A DNA stretch of 64,000 nt from Desulfobacula sp. (GCA_018645325.1 JABGOU010000003.1:62001-126000), one strand, 5' to 3'. Numbered from the stretch's first letter, positions 17,645-25,879 are shown. Program-made: numbers and translations. The notes: a model not told the origin generated them from the sequence alone.

Positions 17645-18253
17645 ATGAAAGATAAGAAAAAGACCATAAAAACCATTGCCCTGGCATTGATATCCATTAT
17701 TTTTCTTTTCATGCTCTACAATACTTTTTTTAAGTCAAAAAAAAATTCCAATAAAACCTCAATAAAAAAACAGAGCCCAGAGGTCACGGCTATCAGGCCT
17801 GAACAAACTATACCGATGAAGACAGATGAGGTAATTCTTCAGGCTACAGGGACTGATTCTGAAGGAAATATTGATTTTTCCATCCCCGGGTTTAAGCCTG
17901 ATATCAACAATATATTTAAGCCTTTTGTCAAGGATAAACCTGTTCCAAAAAAAGAACAGGAAATGAAAAAACCAAATCCAGACCCAAAACCCATATCCGA
18001 TATTATAAAAAAGCTGGTTAAAATCATTGACCCCCCTTTTTTGTCAGACCAGGAGAAAATGAATATCAGCCAGGATCTTAATTTTAAAGGATCCATCCTA
18101 AGCAGCAAAAGCGCTGTCGCCATAATCAATGATGAATTCATCCATGTGGGGGACAGTGTAAATGGATATAAAGTGGCATCTATTTCCGAACAACAGGTCA
18201 CTATTGACACAGGACGCGGAACGATCATACTGGAGATTATGACGCATGAATAA
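17645..18253 (+). CDS. GspC/PilP-like periplasmic connector
   Basis: 202 residues. A short cytosolic tail and one membrane helix (about 8-28) are followed by a long low-complexity Pro/Lys linker (about 35-120). The small beta domain at the C-terminus (about 140-200) reads LNFKGSILSSKSAVAIINDE, VGDSVNGYKVASISEQQVTI. That is the homology-region fold shared by GspC and PilP, which binds the N domains of the secretin. It overlaps the secretin gene by 8 bases. Whether it is better called GspC or PilP cannot be settled here. Confidence 0.75.
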   Translation: MKDKKKTIKTIALALISIIFLFMLYNTFFKSKKNSNKTSIKKQSPEVTAIRPEQTIPMKTDEVILQATGTDSEGNIDFSIPGFKPDINNIFKPFVKDKPVPKKEQEMKKPNPDPKPISDIIKKLVKIIDPPFLSDQEKMNISQDLNFKGSILSSKSAVAIINDEFIHVGDSVNGYKVASISEQQVTIDTGRGTIILEIMTHE

Positions 18254-19559
18254 AAATGTATTTTTATCCCTTTTATTTGTTTTACTGGTTATCATCTTTT
18301 TTGAACAGGCTTTGGCAAACGAAAAATTGCCTGAACAAAGTCAACAGGTAAAAGCTTTAAACGAACAGCTGATTACGCTTAATTACCGGGATATGGATAT
18401 CAGGCATGCGTTTTCCGCCCTTGCAATGGAATTTAAACTTAATATAGTTATGAGTAACGATGTTCAGGGCAATATTACCCTGCATTTGTTCAAGCTTACC
18501 ATTGAAGATGCCCTGGAAACGATTGCCATGGCTGGCGGTTATGATTACCAAAAAACGCAAAATCTTTATAAAATTTACAAGGCAACCCCGGAAGAAAAGG
18601 CAGCGGCTTCCAAACCCATTGAAACACAGATGAGGGTATTTCAAACCCGGTTTGCTGAAGTTGTCAAGGTAAAAGAAACCCTGGCTGCCGTTCCCGGTTT
18701 AAATCCCATAGAAATACATGAAGCAACTAAAACCATTATTGTAAACGATACCCTGGATAATATTAAAAAAATTGAAAAGATTTTGTCTTTTCTGGATGCC
18801 GTTCCCAAACAGGTCCTGATTGAAGCAAAAATCCTCAAGGTGACCCTGAATGATAATATGACATTTGGTGTGGACTGGAAAGCCATTATGACGGACGGCA
18901 TTATTCAGGCCAGCGGTTTTAGCACTGCTGTTATGCCCGACATTGATCTTGTCACAGGAGTCATTACACCCACAGCCCCGGCAAAAGGAGCTGGTGGTTT
19001 TGCCAATTATGTTGCTGGTATTGGAAGCACAAGCCAGATTGCAATGGCCATTGATGCACTAAAGACTAAAACAAAGGTGGATACCGTGGCCACCCCTAAA
19101 GTCCATGCAATACATGGAAAAGAGGCAAAGGTCCAGGTGGGCGGTAAGCAGGGGTACAAGGTCACAACCACCAGTGATGGGATATCCTCGGAAACCATTG
19201 AATTTATCGATACAGGCACCATCCTTGAAATCACCCCCTATATTGATGACCAGGACAATATACTTCTTAATGTAAAGCCTTCCATTAATTCCGCAATAGT
19301 TACGGCAGGGATTCCCGTTGTTACCTCCACTTCTGTTTCAACATGGCTTTTGGCAAAGGATGAAGAAACCGCTTTTATTGCAGGATTGATAGAAAGTACG
19401 GATACAAAAGAAAAACAAGGCATTCCCATCCTGGGTGATATACCGATCTTAAGTTATTTGTTCAGCCAGACTAAGGATAAAAATGTCAAAGCTGAGCTGG
19501 TGATTCTGATCACACCGAAAATTGTCAAAAACAATTTGCCCGCTCCTCCAAAGTCATAG
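18246..19559 (+). CDS. gspD: Secretin (GspD/PilQ family), short form
   Basis: 437 residues with a signal peptide (about 1-24, ending ALA). An N0-like STN domain (MDIRHAFSALAMEFKLNIV, about 50-115) and one N domain (about 120-175) precede the secretin core (about 195-432). The core has the marker VPILGDIPILSYLFS and the closing ELVILITPKIV. It forms the outer-membrane channel. It is much shorter than typical GspD (about 650 residues), lacking several N domains. No pilotin lipoprotein gene is adjacent. Confidence 0.88.
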   Translation: MNKNVFLSLLFVLLVIIFFEQALANEKLPEQSQQVKALNEQLITLNYRDMDIRHAFSALAMEFKLNIVMSNDVQGNITLHLFKLTIEDALETIAMAGGYDYQKTQNLYKIYKATPEEKAAASKPIETQMRVFQTRFAEVVKVKETLAAVPGLNPIEIHEATKTIIVNDTLDNIKKIEKILSFLDAVPKQVLIEAKILKVTLNDNMTFGVDWKAIMTDGIIQASGFSTAVMPDIDLVTGVITPTAPAKGAGGFANYVAGIGSTSQIAMAIDALKTKTKVDTVATPKVHAIHGKEAKVQVGGKQGYKVTTTSDGISSETIEFIDTGTILEITPYIDDQDNILLNVKPSINSAIVTAGIPVVTSTSVSTWLLAKDEETAFIAGLIESTDTKEKQGIPILGDIPILSYLFSQTKDKNVKAELVILITPKIVKNNLPAPPKS

Positions 19560-19570
19560 TTTCCCGGGGT

Positions 19571-21955
19571 GTGATGCCTGACAATCAAAAAGGCTTTCTG
19601 CTCATCAGTGTCATTTTCATAATGCTGCTTTTGGCGGTCAGCATATTTTCCATTAATTATTATTCTGTCACCCAGGTTCGGATGGCAGGAAACCAGACTT
19701 CTTCCATCCAGACAAGCTATGATCTTAAAGCCATTGTTGAACAATCGGTGTGGAAACTTACACAAAATCCTTTCTGGCGCACCATTGAAACCGGGGAAGA
19801 TTACACGTTTAACGGCACAACTTACACTCGCATTGTCCGCAATGCAGACACAGCTCCTTTCAACTATCCTACCAGTTTTGACGATGCCGTCACTGTCCAG
19901 GTGACGCCTAAAGGCTCGTCCCAATCCTTTGAAAGATCTTTTCGATATTATGCTTCAGAATTTGTGGGTATTGATGTTGACCTGAATGATCCCCAGGGTA
20001 TTTTTAAGGATTCTTCAGGGAATCTTTATATCGCAAATACAAATAATCATACCATTTTAAAGGTGGATACCTACGGGGTGGTTACCACCATTGCCGGTAC
20101 AGGCAGTGCAGGAGATACGGGGGATGGGGGACTTGCCACATCAGCAAGATTAGACCAGCCCCGGGGTGTTTTTAAGGATAATTCCGGTGATATTTATATA
20201 GCAGATACAAAGAATCATAAAATCCGGCGGATCGATATGTTTGGAGACATTTCAACCGTGGCCGGTACAGGAGACTCCGGTTCTTCCGGGGACGGGGGAG
20301 CCGCAATATCAGCGAGACTTGCTGAGCCCAAGGCAATTATTAAAGACAGTTCAGGCAATCTGTATATATCAGATACCAATAATGATAAAATCCGGAAAGT
20401 GAATACTTCAGGAGTCATTTCAACCTTTGCCGGCACGGGAAGCGCAGGTTCCTCCGGTGACGGGGGGGCAGCAACTTCAGCAATGCTGAACACTCCCCGG
20501 GGTATTTATATGGATTCTTCCGGTAATCTGTATATAGCAGACAAGGGCAATGATAAAATCAGGAAGGTTGATACATCTGGAGATATTTCAACGATAGCCG
20601 GCACGGGAAGCTCAGGTTCTTCCGGAGATGGGGGAGCTGCCACGGCTGCTCAGCTTGACGAACCCAAGGGTGTATTTAAGGATACAACAGGCAATCTGTA
20701 CATCGCAGATTCAAATAATTCCAAAATCAGGAAGGTGGATACATCCGGGGATATTTCAACCATAGCCGGCACGGGAAGCTCAGGTTTTTCCGGGGACGGG
20801 AGCCTTGCCACATCTGCCCAAATAAACAAACCCCAGGCTGTTCTGATGGATACAACAGGCGAGCTGTACATTGCAGATACCAATAATTCCAAGATCAGGA
20901 AGGTGGATACATCCGGTTATATATTGACATTTGTGAGTAGTTCAGGAGCAGGAGATGAAGGAGATGGCGGGCTTGCCACCCTTGCCCAGCTCAATCATCC
21001 GGCCGGGATATTCAAAGATTCTTCAGGACTTTATATCGCCGATACAAATAATCATAAGATCAGGAAGGTGGATCCCTCAGGAATTATCACAACTATAGCC
21101 GGTACTGGTAGTTCCGGCTGGACCGGGGATGGAGGCGCGGCCACTTCAGCAACGCTTGACAGCCCCAGGAATATGGTTAAAAGTGCATCGTCCGGAAATC
21201 TTTATATTGCAGACACAAAAAATCATGCAATTAGGAAGGTGGATACCTCCGGGAATATTTCAACCTTTGCCGGCAAGGGAGATGCTGGTTATGCCGGGGA
21301 AGGTGGGCCTGCCACCAATGCAAAGATGAACGAACCCAGTGGTGTTTTAGTCAGTGGTGCATATCTTTATATAGCTGATACAAAAAATCATGTAATCCGG
21401 AGAGTAGCTTATTCAGCCGGGTTGTGGCGTATCTGGACGTATGCCGGAACGGGAAGTTCCGGTTCAACAGGAGATGGAGGGTTGGCTACGTTGGCAAAGC
21501 TTAACGAACCCTGGGCTATTGCTCAGGATACGTCTGGTAACCTTTATATTGCCGATAAGAATAATCACAAAATCAGGAAGATAAATACATCTGGAATCAT
21601 TTCAACATTTGCCGGCACGGGCAGTTCCGGATATTCCGGGGACGGCGGTCTTGCTACCCTTGCCCAATTAAAAAATCCCGTGGATGTTTTTGCAGATAGC
21701 AGCAACAATATTTTTATCGTGGAACTGGACGGTAGAAGAATCCGGGTGGTTAATGCAGGTGATAACAAGATTTCTACCCTTGCCGGGACAGGCGCCTCCG
21801 GGTATAACAAAGATCTTCCGGCTGTGGAAACTCTATTAAACGATCCGGAAGGCATTGCCATGGAATCTGCTTATGGTGCAACCCGGATCTTTGTCAGCGA
21901 TACAAATAACCACAAAATTAAGGTTCTGACACTTAAGACGGTTTACGGGTTTTAG
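19571..21955 (+). CDS. Pseudopilin-like (GspK/PilX-type) protein fused to twelve NHL repeats
   Basis: 794 residues (GTG 19571 or the ATG three bases on). The first 35 residues are GspK/PilX-like: QKG followed by a long hydrophobic helix (FLLISVIFIMLLLAVSIFSI). A small globular region extends to about 130. From about residue 135 to the end are twelve repeats of about 57 residues, with landmarks P-x-G-V/I-F-K-D, LYIADT-NN-KIRKVD and IAGTGSSG-GDGG. These are NHL propeller blades, enough for two six-bladed propellers. Several repeats are almost identical in DNA. The start lies 11 bases after the secretin stop, so it belongs to the operon. A tip adhesin or ligand-binding head is the natural inference; the position-5 Glu of pilins is not present, as in GspK. 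Confidence 0.8.
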   Translation: MMPDNQKGFLLISVIFIMLLLAVSIFSINYYSVTQVRMAGNQTSSIQTSYDLKAIVEQSVWKLTQNPFWRTIETGEDYTFNGTTYTRIVRNADTAPFNYPTSFDDAVTVQVTPKGSSQSFERSFRYYASEFVGIDVDLNDPQGIFKDSSGNLYIANTNNHTILKVDTYGVVTTIAGTGSAGDTGDGGLATSARLDQPRGVFKDNSGDIYIADTKNHKIRRIDMFGDISTVAGTGDSGSSGDGGAAISARLAEPKAIIKDSSGNLYISDTNNDKIRKVNTSGVISTFAGTGSAGSSGDGGAATSAMLNTPRGIYMDSSGNLYIADKGNDKIRKVDTSGDISTIAGTGSSGSSGDGGAATAAQLDEPKGVFKDTTGNLYIADSNNSKIRKVDTSGDISTIAGTGSSGFSGDGSLATSAQINKPQAVLMDTTGELYIADTNNSKIRKVDTSGYILTFVSSSGAGDEGDGGLATLAQLNHPAGIFKDSSGLYIADTNNHKIRKVDPSGIITTIAGTGSSGWTGDGGAATSATLDSPRNMVKSASSGNLYIADTKNHAIRKVDTSGNISTFAGKGDAGYAGEGGPATNAKMNEPSGVLVSGAYLYIADTKNHVIRRVAYSAGLWRIWTYAGTGSSGSTGDGGLATLAKLNEPWAIAQDTSGNLYIADKNNHKIRKINTSGIISTFAGTGSSGYSGDGGLATLAQLKNPVDVFADSSNNIFIVELDGRRIRVVNAGDNKISTLAGTGASGYNKDLPAVETLLNDPEGIAMESAYGATRIFVSDTNNHKIKVLTLKTVYGF

Positions 21956-21974
21956 GCCAACATTTCCATAGTTC

Positions 21975-22003
21975 TTGACAGCAGTACTGAAACCCTGTAC
22001 TGT
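21975..22003 (+). promoter_or_regulatory. Promoter and operator of the first toxin-antitoxin pair
   Basis: TTGACA (21975-21980) and TACTGT (21998-22003) are spaced by 17 bases. The inverted repeat CAGTAC / GTACTG (21982-21987 and 21997-22002) overlaps the spacer and the -10. This is where an autoregulating antitoxin would bind. Confidence 0.55.
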
Positions 22004-22036
22004 TTAAACAAGAATATAAAAATTGAGAGTGGAACT

Positions 22037-22288
22037 ATGAATGAAACAACATCAAACGAATTTCGAAAAAAACTCAAACATTATGTGGACATATCGATTT
22101 TAAATCATGATGTCTTGAGAATAAAGCGCCGCAATGGTGAAAATTTTGTTGTGCTTGGGGAAAAAGACTGGAAAGCCATTGAAGAAACATTATATCTTAA
22201 TCAATTTCCCGGTCTTGTTGAAAGTATCAAAGAATCAGCAAAAGAATCTTTAGAGGAGGGGACATCTCTTGAGGAACTGGACTTTTGA
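22037..22288 (+). CDS. Antitoxin, Phd/YefM family
   Basis: 83 residues with GAGAGTGGAACT upstream of the ATG. The N-terminal half has the YefM/Phd layout (FRKKLKHYVDI, then RIKRRNGENFVVLGEKDWKAIEETLYL). The C-terminal part is acidic and probably binds the toxin. It overlaps the toxin gene by 4 bases, and a promoter with an inverted repeat lies upstream. In this family the antitoxin neutralises a YoeB-type mRNA interferase and represses its own promoter. Confidence 0.85.
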   Translation: MNETTSNEFRKKLKHYVDISILNHDVLRIKRRNGENFVVLGEKDWKAIEETLYLNQFPGLVESIKESAKESLEEGTSLEELDF

Positions 22289-22548
22289 ACTGGAAAGTCA
22301 TTCTATCAAAAAAAGCGGTTAAAGATTTAAAAAAACTCAAAGCTGCAGGACTGAAATCTCAGACTGAAAAATTACTTAATTTATTATCTAAAAATCCTTT
22401 CCATACCCCACCGGATTATGAAAAACTGGTTGGAAATCTAAACGGGTTTTATTCCAGGCGTATCAATATTCAACATCGACTGATCTATGATATAGACAAA
22501 AAAGATAGAATCGTTCATGTGCTCAGGATGTGGACACATTATAAATAA
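22285..22548 (+). CDS. yoeB: Toxin, Txe/YoeB family mRNA interferase
   Basis: 87 residues from a TTG that overlaps the antitoxin stop. The segments GFYSRRINIQHRLIYDI and VLRMWTHYK match the YoeB/Txe core. They include the basic residues of the active site and the C-terminal His-Tyr. It is expected to cleave mRNA at ribosomes when free of antitoxin. It appears intact. Confidence 0.87.
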   Translation: MNWKVILSKKAVKDLKKLKAAGLKSQTEKLLNLLSKNPFHTPPDYEKLVGNLNGFYSRRINIQHRLIYDIDKKDRIVHVLRMWTHYK

Positions 22549-22629
22549 AGCTTGTAATTTAAGGGATAACATTGCAGGCAGACATCCAATAGAGGTCAAT
22601 AGTTTAGTTTAGCAAATTAAAATTCTATA

Positions 22630-22712
22630 TTATTTCACCACAAAGCGATCAAAATTTGTCAGACGCATGGCTGATAAATATGGTCGTTTTTTTTGGATGA
22701 TAAGACATTATT
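22630..22712 (-). pseudogene. Decayed duplicate of the apbE 3' end
   Basis: Read on the minus strand this is nearly the same as the last 25 or so codons of the apbE gene at 23621-24652. It includes the stop and the ends of the reading SHTSDNFDRFVVK, here SHASD then one extra base before TTTGATCGC. The extra base shifts the frame, and the similarity fades after about 22712. The two copies flank the second toxin-antitoxin pair. Confidence 0.75.
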
Positions 22713-22921
22713 TTCTGTAATACAGTAAACCCTTTGAACAACGCAAGCCACATTAATCCATCAACCTAAAACCGTGTATCAGAAATTGTCGGAAATACCA
22801 ATATGGGTAATATCGATAATTTGATTGTTTGTAATCAAACCGGGTGCTTTTCATCTGGTTGTTGACTTCCCGGGACAGGATGGCAAAGAGATCGGGAATA
22901 GACAAATGGACGATTCATAGT

Positions 22922-22961
22922 CATTTAGGAAAAATGGCAACATCGCCAAATTTCCTAAATG
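22922..22961. repeat. Inverted repeat upstream of the second toxin-antitoxin pair
   Basis: Perfect 11-bp arms CATTTAGGAAA and TTTCCTAAATG around an 18-base loop that itself contains GGC / GCC. It ends about 30 bases before the -35 box of the following promoter. It could be an antitoxin operator or the end of a small transcript. Confidence 0.45.
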
Positions 22962-22991
22962 GTAAAATTTTTAGCTTAATCTAAGGAAAAA

Positions 22992-23020
22992 TTGACAAAT
23001 TGAATAAAATTGAATATATT
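22992..23020 (+). promoter_or_regulatory. Promoter of the second toxin-antitoxin pair
   Basis: TTGACA (22992-22997), a 17-base spacer and TATATT (23015-23020) make a near-consensus sigma-70 promoter 39 bases before the antitoxin ATG. GAAGGGG precedes the ATG as ribosome site. Confidence 0.65.
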
Positions 23021-23058
23021 ATGGATAATTAATATTCAAAGTAGAAGGGGTTAATATT

Positions 23059-23295
23059 ATGAAGACATTAACAATGAGAGTTGATGATTCAGTTTATCAG
23101 ATGATTAAAATTGCTGCAGAAGGTCAGAAAAGAAATATCTCAAATTTTATCGAATTTGCAACGCTGCAATATCTAACCTCAGTGCAATATGTTGATAATA
23201 GTGAAATGAATGAGATATTGAATGACAGGGAATTGCTTCAGAATCTTCAAAATGGTTTAAAAGATTTAAAAGCCCGAGATTATAAAATTGTCTGA
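23059..23295 (+). CDS. Antitoxin, ribbon-helix-helix-like
   Basis: 78 residues. The N-terminus (MKTLTMRVDDSVYQMIKIAA, then RNISNFIEFATLQYL) has the strand-helix-helix pattern of CopG/RelB-type antitoxins. The acidic-basic C-terminus (LLQNLQNGLKDLKARDYKIV) is typical of the toxin-binding tail. It overlaps a RelE-type toxin gene by 8 bases and has its own strong promoter. Confidence 0.83.
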   Translation: MKTLTMRVDDSVYQMIKIAAEGQKRNISNFIEFATLQYLTSVQYVDNSEMNEILNDRELLQNLQNGLKDLKARDYKIV

Positions 23296-23557
23296 TTTTC
23301 AAATTGCAGAATCTAAAACCTTTGAAAAAGTCAAAAAGAAAATTGATTCACAGGTTTATACGAAAATTAAAAACATTGTCTATCCCCAGCTGAAGTTAAA
23401 TCCATATTTTGGGACAAATATCAAAAAGCTTAAAGGCGGTTTTGAAGGATATTATCGATATCGAGTTGGCAGTTATCGATTGTTCTATTTGATAGATAAT
23501 GAAAAAATTATAGTTGTTATTGTAGATTTAAAGCATCGACGGAATGCTTACAAATGA
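23288..23557 (+). CDS. Toxin, RelE/ParE family
   Basis: 89 residues from a TTG overlapping the antitoxin. KKLKGGFEGYYRYRVGSYRL followed by FYLIDNEKIIVVIVDLKHRRNAY is the RelE core, with the C-terminal basic cluster expected in mRNA interferases. It appears intact. The sequence just after its stop resembles the region at about 22782-22825, one sign that the pair sits in a small duplication. Confidence 0.85.
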   Translation: MSDFQIAESKTFEKVKKKIDSQVYTKIKNIVYPQLKLNPYFGTNIKKLKGGFEGYYRYRVGSYRLFYLIDNEKIIVVIVDLKHRRNAYK

Positions 23558-23620
23558 AATTGTCGAAAATACTAATATTGATAATATCGACACCTTGCTT
23601 TCCAGTATAAATAATTAAAA

Positions 23621-24652
23621 TTATTTTACCACAAAACGATCAAAATTATCAGAGGTATGGCTGATAAATCTGGTCGTTTTTTTTTGGATGATCAGGCATT
23701 CTGTATCCTCAAGGGTGTTCACAAGGCTTAGGGCCCTTTGCACATCCATTACCATAAGAGCTGTGGCAAGGCCGTCGGCAAAGGTGCAGTCCTTTGAAAT
23801 CACAGATACACTGACAATTTTGTTGTCAATGGGGAATCCTGTTTTAGGGTCAATGATATGGGAATAGGTTTTTTTGTTTATTTCAAAAAAATTCCTGTAA
23901 TTTCCACTGGTGGCAATGGCATAATTATTTAACTGTATAATTTTATACAGTATCTGGTTTGAAAATTGTTTATCAGGTTTGCTTATGCCCACGGACCAGG
24001 GTTTTCCTTTTTTATTTTGGCCTGAACCATAAAGTTCTCCGCCTATTTCCACAAGAACATCATGGATGCCCGATGATGTAAAAATTTTCGCCAGGGCATC
24101 CACTGCATACCCTTTTGCAATGGAACCAAGGTCCAGGGTTATGTCAGTGGTTTTTAAAATTTTTTGATGTTCTTTGATATCAATGTGATGAAAACCTGTT
24201 TTTGATAAGGCAAGGGCAATTTTGTCGGATTCAGGAATACGGGTTATTCTTTTTTTTGTGCCAAAACCCCAGAGATCCACCAGGGGTTTCACCGTCCCGT
24301 CCCAGGAACCTTGAGTCAGGTCATATAGCTTTTTTGCAGTTAAAAGGGTGGCATAAAAGTCAGACGAGACTTTCACAAGGGTACCGGCCTTTTGAATGTT
24401 AAAAAGAGAAAGTTCACTTTCAGGGTCGTACATGGACAGCCTTTTGTTGATGTCCTTTAATCTTTTATCCACCCTTGCTTTCAAAATGGATACAGATAGT
24501 TTTTTATTGGAAATAAATTTTATGGTATAAAAGGTTCCCATGGTTTTGCCTGAAAGGGTGTGTTCCAGGCCTGAAATAGCAGCAAACCCGGTTGAATAAA
24601 AAATCAAAACAGACAGGTAAATGCAAAAAATAATGAGTTTTAAATGTTTCAC
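23621..24652 (-). CDS. apbE: FAD:protein FMN transferase
   Basis: 343 residues with an N-terminal signal peptide (about 1-24), so the enzyme acts outside the inner membrane. It attaches FMN covalently to Thr/Ser of target flavoproteins such as the Rnf or Nqr subunits. The family segments are present: GKTMGTFYTIKF (about 35), DLGSIAKGYAVDAL, SGNYRNFFE, HIIDPKTGFPI and the metal-binding CTFADGLATALMVMD. No rnf/nqr genes are in the window. A fragment of its 3' end is duplicated downstream at 22630-22712. Confidence 0.93.
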   Translation of the reverse strand: MKHLKLIIFCIYLSVLIFYSTGFAAISGLEHTLSGKTMGTFYTIKFISNKKLSVSILKARVDKRLKDINKRLSMYDPESELSLFNIQKAGTLVKVSSDFYATLLTAKKLYDLTQGSWDGTVKPLVDLWGFGTKKRITRIPESDKIALALSKTGFHHIDIKEHQKILKTTDITLDLGSIAKGYAVDALAKIFTSSGIHDVLVEIGGELYGSGQNKKGKPWSVGISKPDKQFSNQILYKIIQLNNYAIATSGNYRNFFEINKKTYSHIIDPKTGFPIDNKIVSVSVISKDCTFADGLATALMVMDVQRALSLVNTLEDTECLIIQKKTTRFISHTSDNFDRFVVK

Positions 24653-24757
24653 TTATTTAGTTTCCTTTTTTACTATCGATTTATTATAAGTATTTTGCTT
24701 TTATTGCAAGAACCTTGATATTTAAAGAGAAAGGATTACAAGGAGATTCAAGATAGA

Positions 24758-24793
24758 TTCAGGAAAAATGCCATTATTGGCATTTTTCCTGAA
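24758..24793. repeat. Perfect inverted repeat in a divergent promoter region
   Basis: Arms of 15 bp (TTCAGGAAAAATGCC, 24758-24772; GGCATTTTTCCTGAA, 24779-24793) around a 6-base loop ATTATT. It lies between the start of apbE (minus) and the start of the S4-domain gene (plus). No gene ends here, so it is more likely a regulatory site or leader hairpin than a terminator. Confidence 0.6.
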
Positions 24794-24853
24794 TAGCAGC
24801 TTAATCAAAACAGTACAGAGTTCTCTAACAATACTTTAGATGAGAGGCCTATA

Positions 24854-25093
24854 ATGAATAAAAAAATTGTCAGGATAAACAAGGTGCCCGTTGAATTGTA
24901 TAAAATTTTAAAGTTTGAAAATATTGCTTCCAGCGGCGGAGAAGCCAAATTCATTATAGCTGATGGTTTAGTGGAAGTAAACGGGAGCATTGAAACCCAA
25001 AAGCGCAAAAAAATATATCCCGGAGACATGATAAAAATCAATGACCAGATTCTTGAGATACAGCTTATAAAAGACTTATCTCGTGCACAATGA
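24854..25093 (+). CDS. S4-domain RNA-binding protein (YbcJ-like)
   Basis: 79 residues forming a single S4 domain: VPVELYKILKFENIASSGGEAKFIIADGLVEVNG and the closing PGDMIKIN. The family binds structured RNA; YbcJ-type stand-alone forms have no settled role. GAGAGGCCT precedes the ATG. The gene converges with the SpoU methyltransferase gene and the last 18 bases of the two overlap (25076-25093). Confidence 0.85.
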   Translation: MNKKIVRINKVPVELYKILKFENIASSGGEAKFIIADGLVEVNGSIETQKRKKIYPGDMIKINDQILEIQLIKDLSRAQ

Positions 25094-25879
25094 TCTTGCC
25101 ACATGGAAACAGACGATGGCAGCTGCATTGGCAATATTAAGAGAATTTTTCCGGCCGAACATGGGTATATGAACAAAGGCATCACAGGTTTTTCCAACAT
25201 GTGATGAAATACCATATTCTTCATTTCCAAACACAAGGATGGTGTTATCTTTCCAGGTGTAATCATAAAATGGAAGGCAATCTTCAATGGTGTCAACGCC
25301 GATAATTCCGTACCCTTTTTCTTTTTTTTCAACAAGTGTCCTGGCAAGGTCCTGAGTTTTTTCCTGTCCAACCCATTTGTGGGCACCCATGGACGTCTTC
25401 TGGACAGCTTTATGTTCTTTGCCTTGGGTGTTTCCAAGAATAATGGATTTAAAGCCCGCAGCATCACAGGTCCTGAAAATAGATCCCACATTAAAAAGGC
25501 TTCTGAGACCATCAAGGGCCAGGTGGCAATGAAAGCTTTGATTTACACGGGAAAAAAGGGCATCGCCTGTCTGGATCATTTCAAGTAAATCAGGGTCCCG
25601 GACAGGGTCGCCCAGGGCACAGCGGTGAAAGTGAATCTGGTTGGAAATCGTTTCCATCCACAACCTTGTGGTGTTGGATTCAGGTTTAATAAAAGGTTTC
25701 ATTCCCGCCCAGTTAAGGATTTCATTATATTGGCGGCAAAAAAGATCTAAAGCTTTAGGATTGACACGATTAGTGGTTAATTTTTGATAAAACTCCGATA
25801 ACCATTCAATAATATGTTTGTTCCGGGTTTCAGGACCGAGTGATACAAACTTTTTTTTTGTAAATCCAAATGTATCCAT
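25076..25879 (-). CDS. SpoU/TrmH-family RNA 2'-O-methyltransferase
   Basis: About 267 residues from the ATG at 25879. The frame is open further up to 26020, but that would overlap the ferritin gene by 74 bases; the start is uncertain. The C-terminal SPOUT domain has all three motifs: LFNVGSIFRTCDAAG, LVFGNEEYGIS and IPMFGRKNSLNIANAAAI. This is the knotted SAM-binding site that methylates ribose in tRNA or rRNA. The N-terminal extension (about 110 residues) is unlike TrmH itself. Target RNA unknown. Confidence 0.87.
   Translation of the reverse strand: MDTFGFTKKKFVSLGPETRNKHIIEWLSEFYQKLTTNRVNPKALDLFCRQYNEILNWAGMKPFIKPESNTTRLWMETISNQIHFHRCALGDPVRDPDLLEMIQTGDALFSRVNQSFHCHLALDGLRSLFNVGSIFRTCDAAGFKSIILGNTQGKEHKAVQKTSMGAHKWVGQEKTQDLARTLVEKKEKGYGIIGVDTIEDCLPFYDYTWKDNTILVFGNEEYGISSHVGKTCDAFVHIPMFGRKNSLNIANAAAIVCFHVARSLCTR

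Larger units (their letters stand above)
22549..23058. other. 510-bp gap between toxin-antitoxin pairs, with gene debris
   Basis: No gene. It holds a decayed copy of the apbE 3' end (22630-22712). A stretch at about 22782-22825 resembles the sequence just after the second toxin (about 23556-23592). An 11-bp inverted repeat CATTTAGGAAA / TTTCCTAAATG (22922-22932, 22951-22961) and the promoter of the second pair also lie here. The arrangement suggests a duplication or insertion event at the end of apbE. Confidence 0.6.

Noticed and set aside
19976-21900. CRISPR-like array
   Set aside because: The regular repeats are in-frame coding units of about 170 bp encoding NHL blades, with no spacer-repeat pattern.
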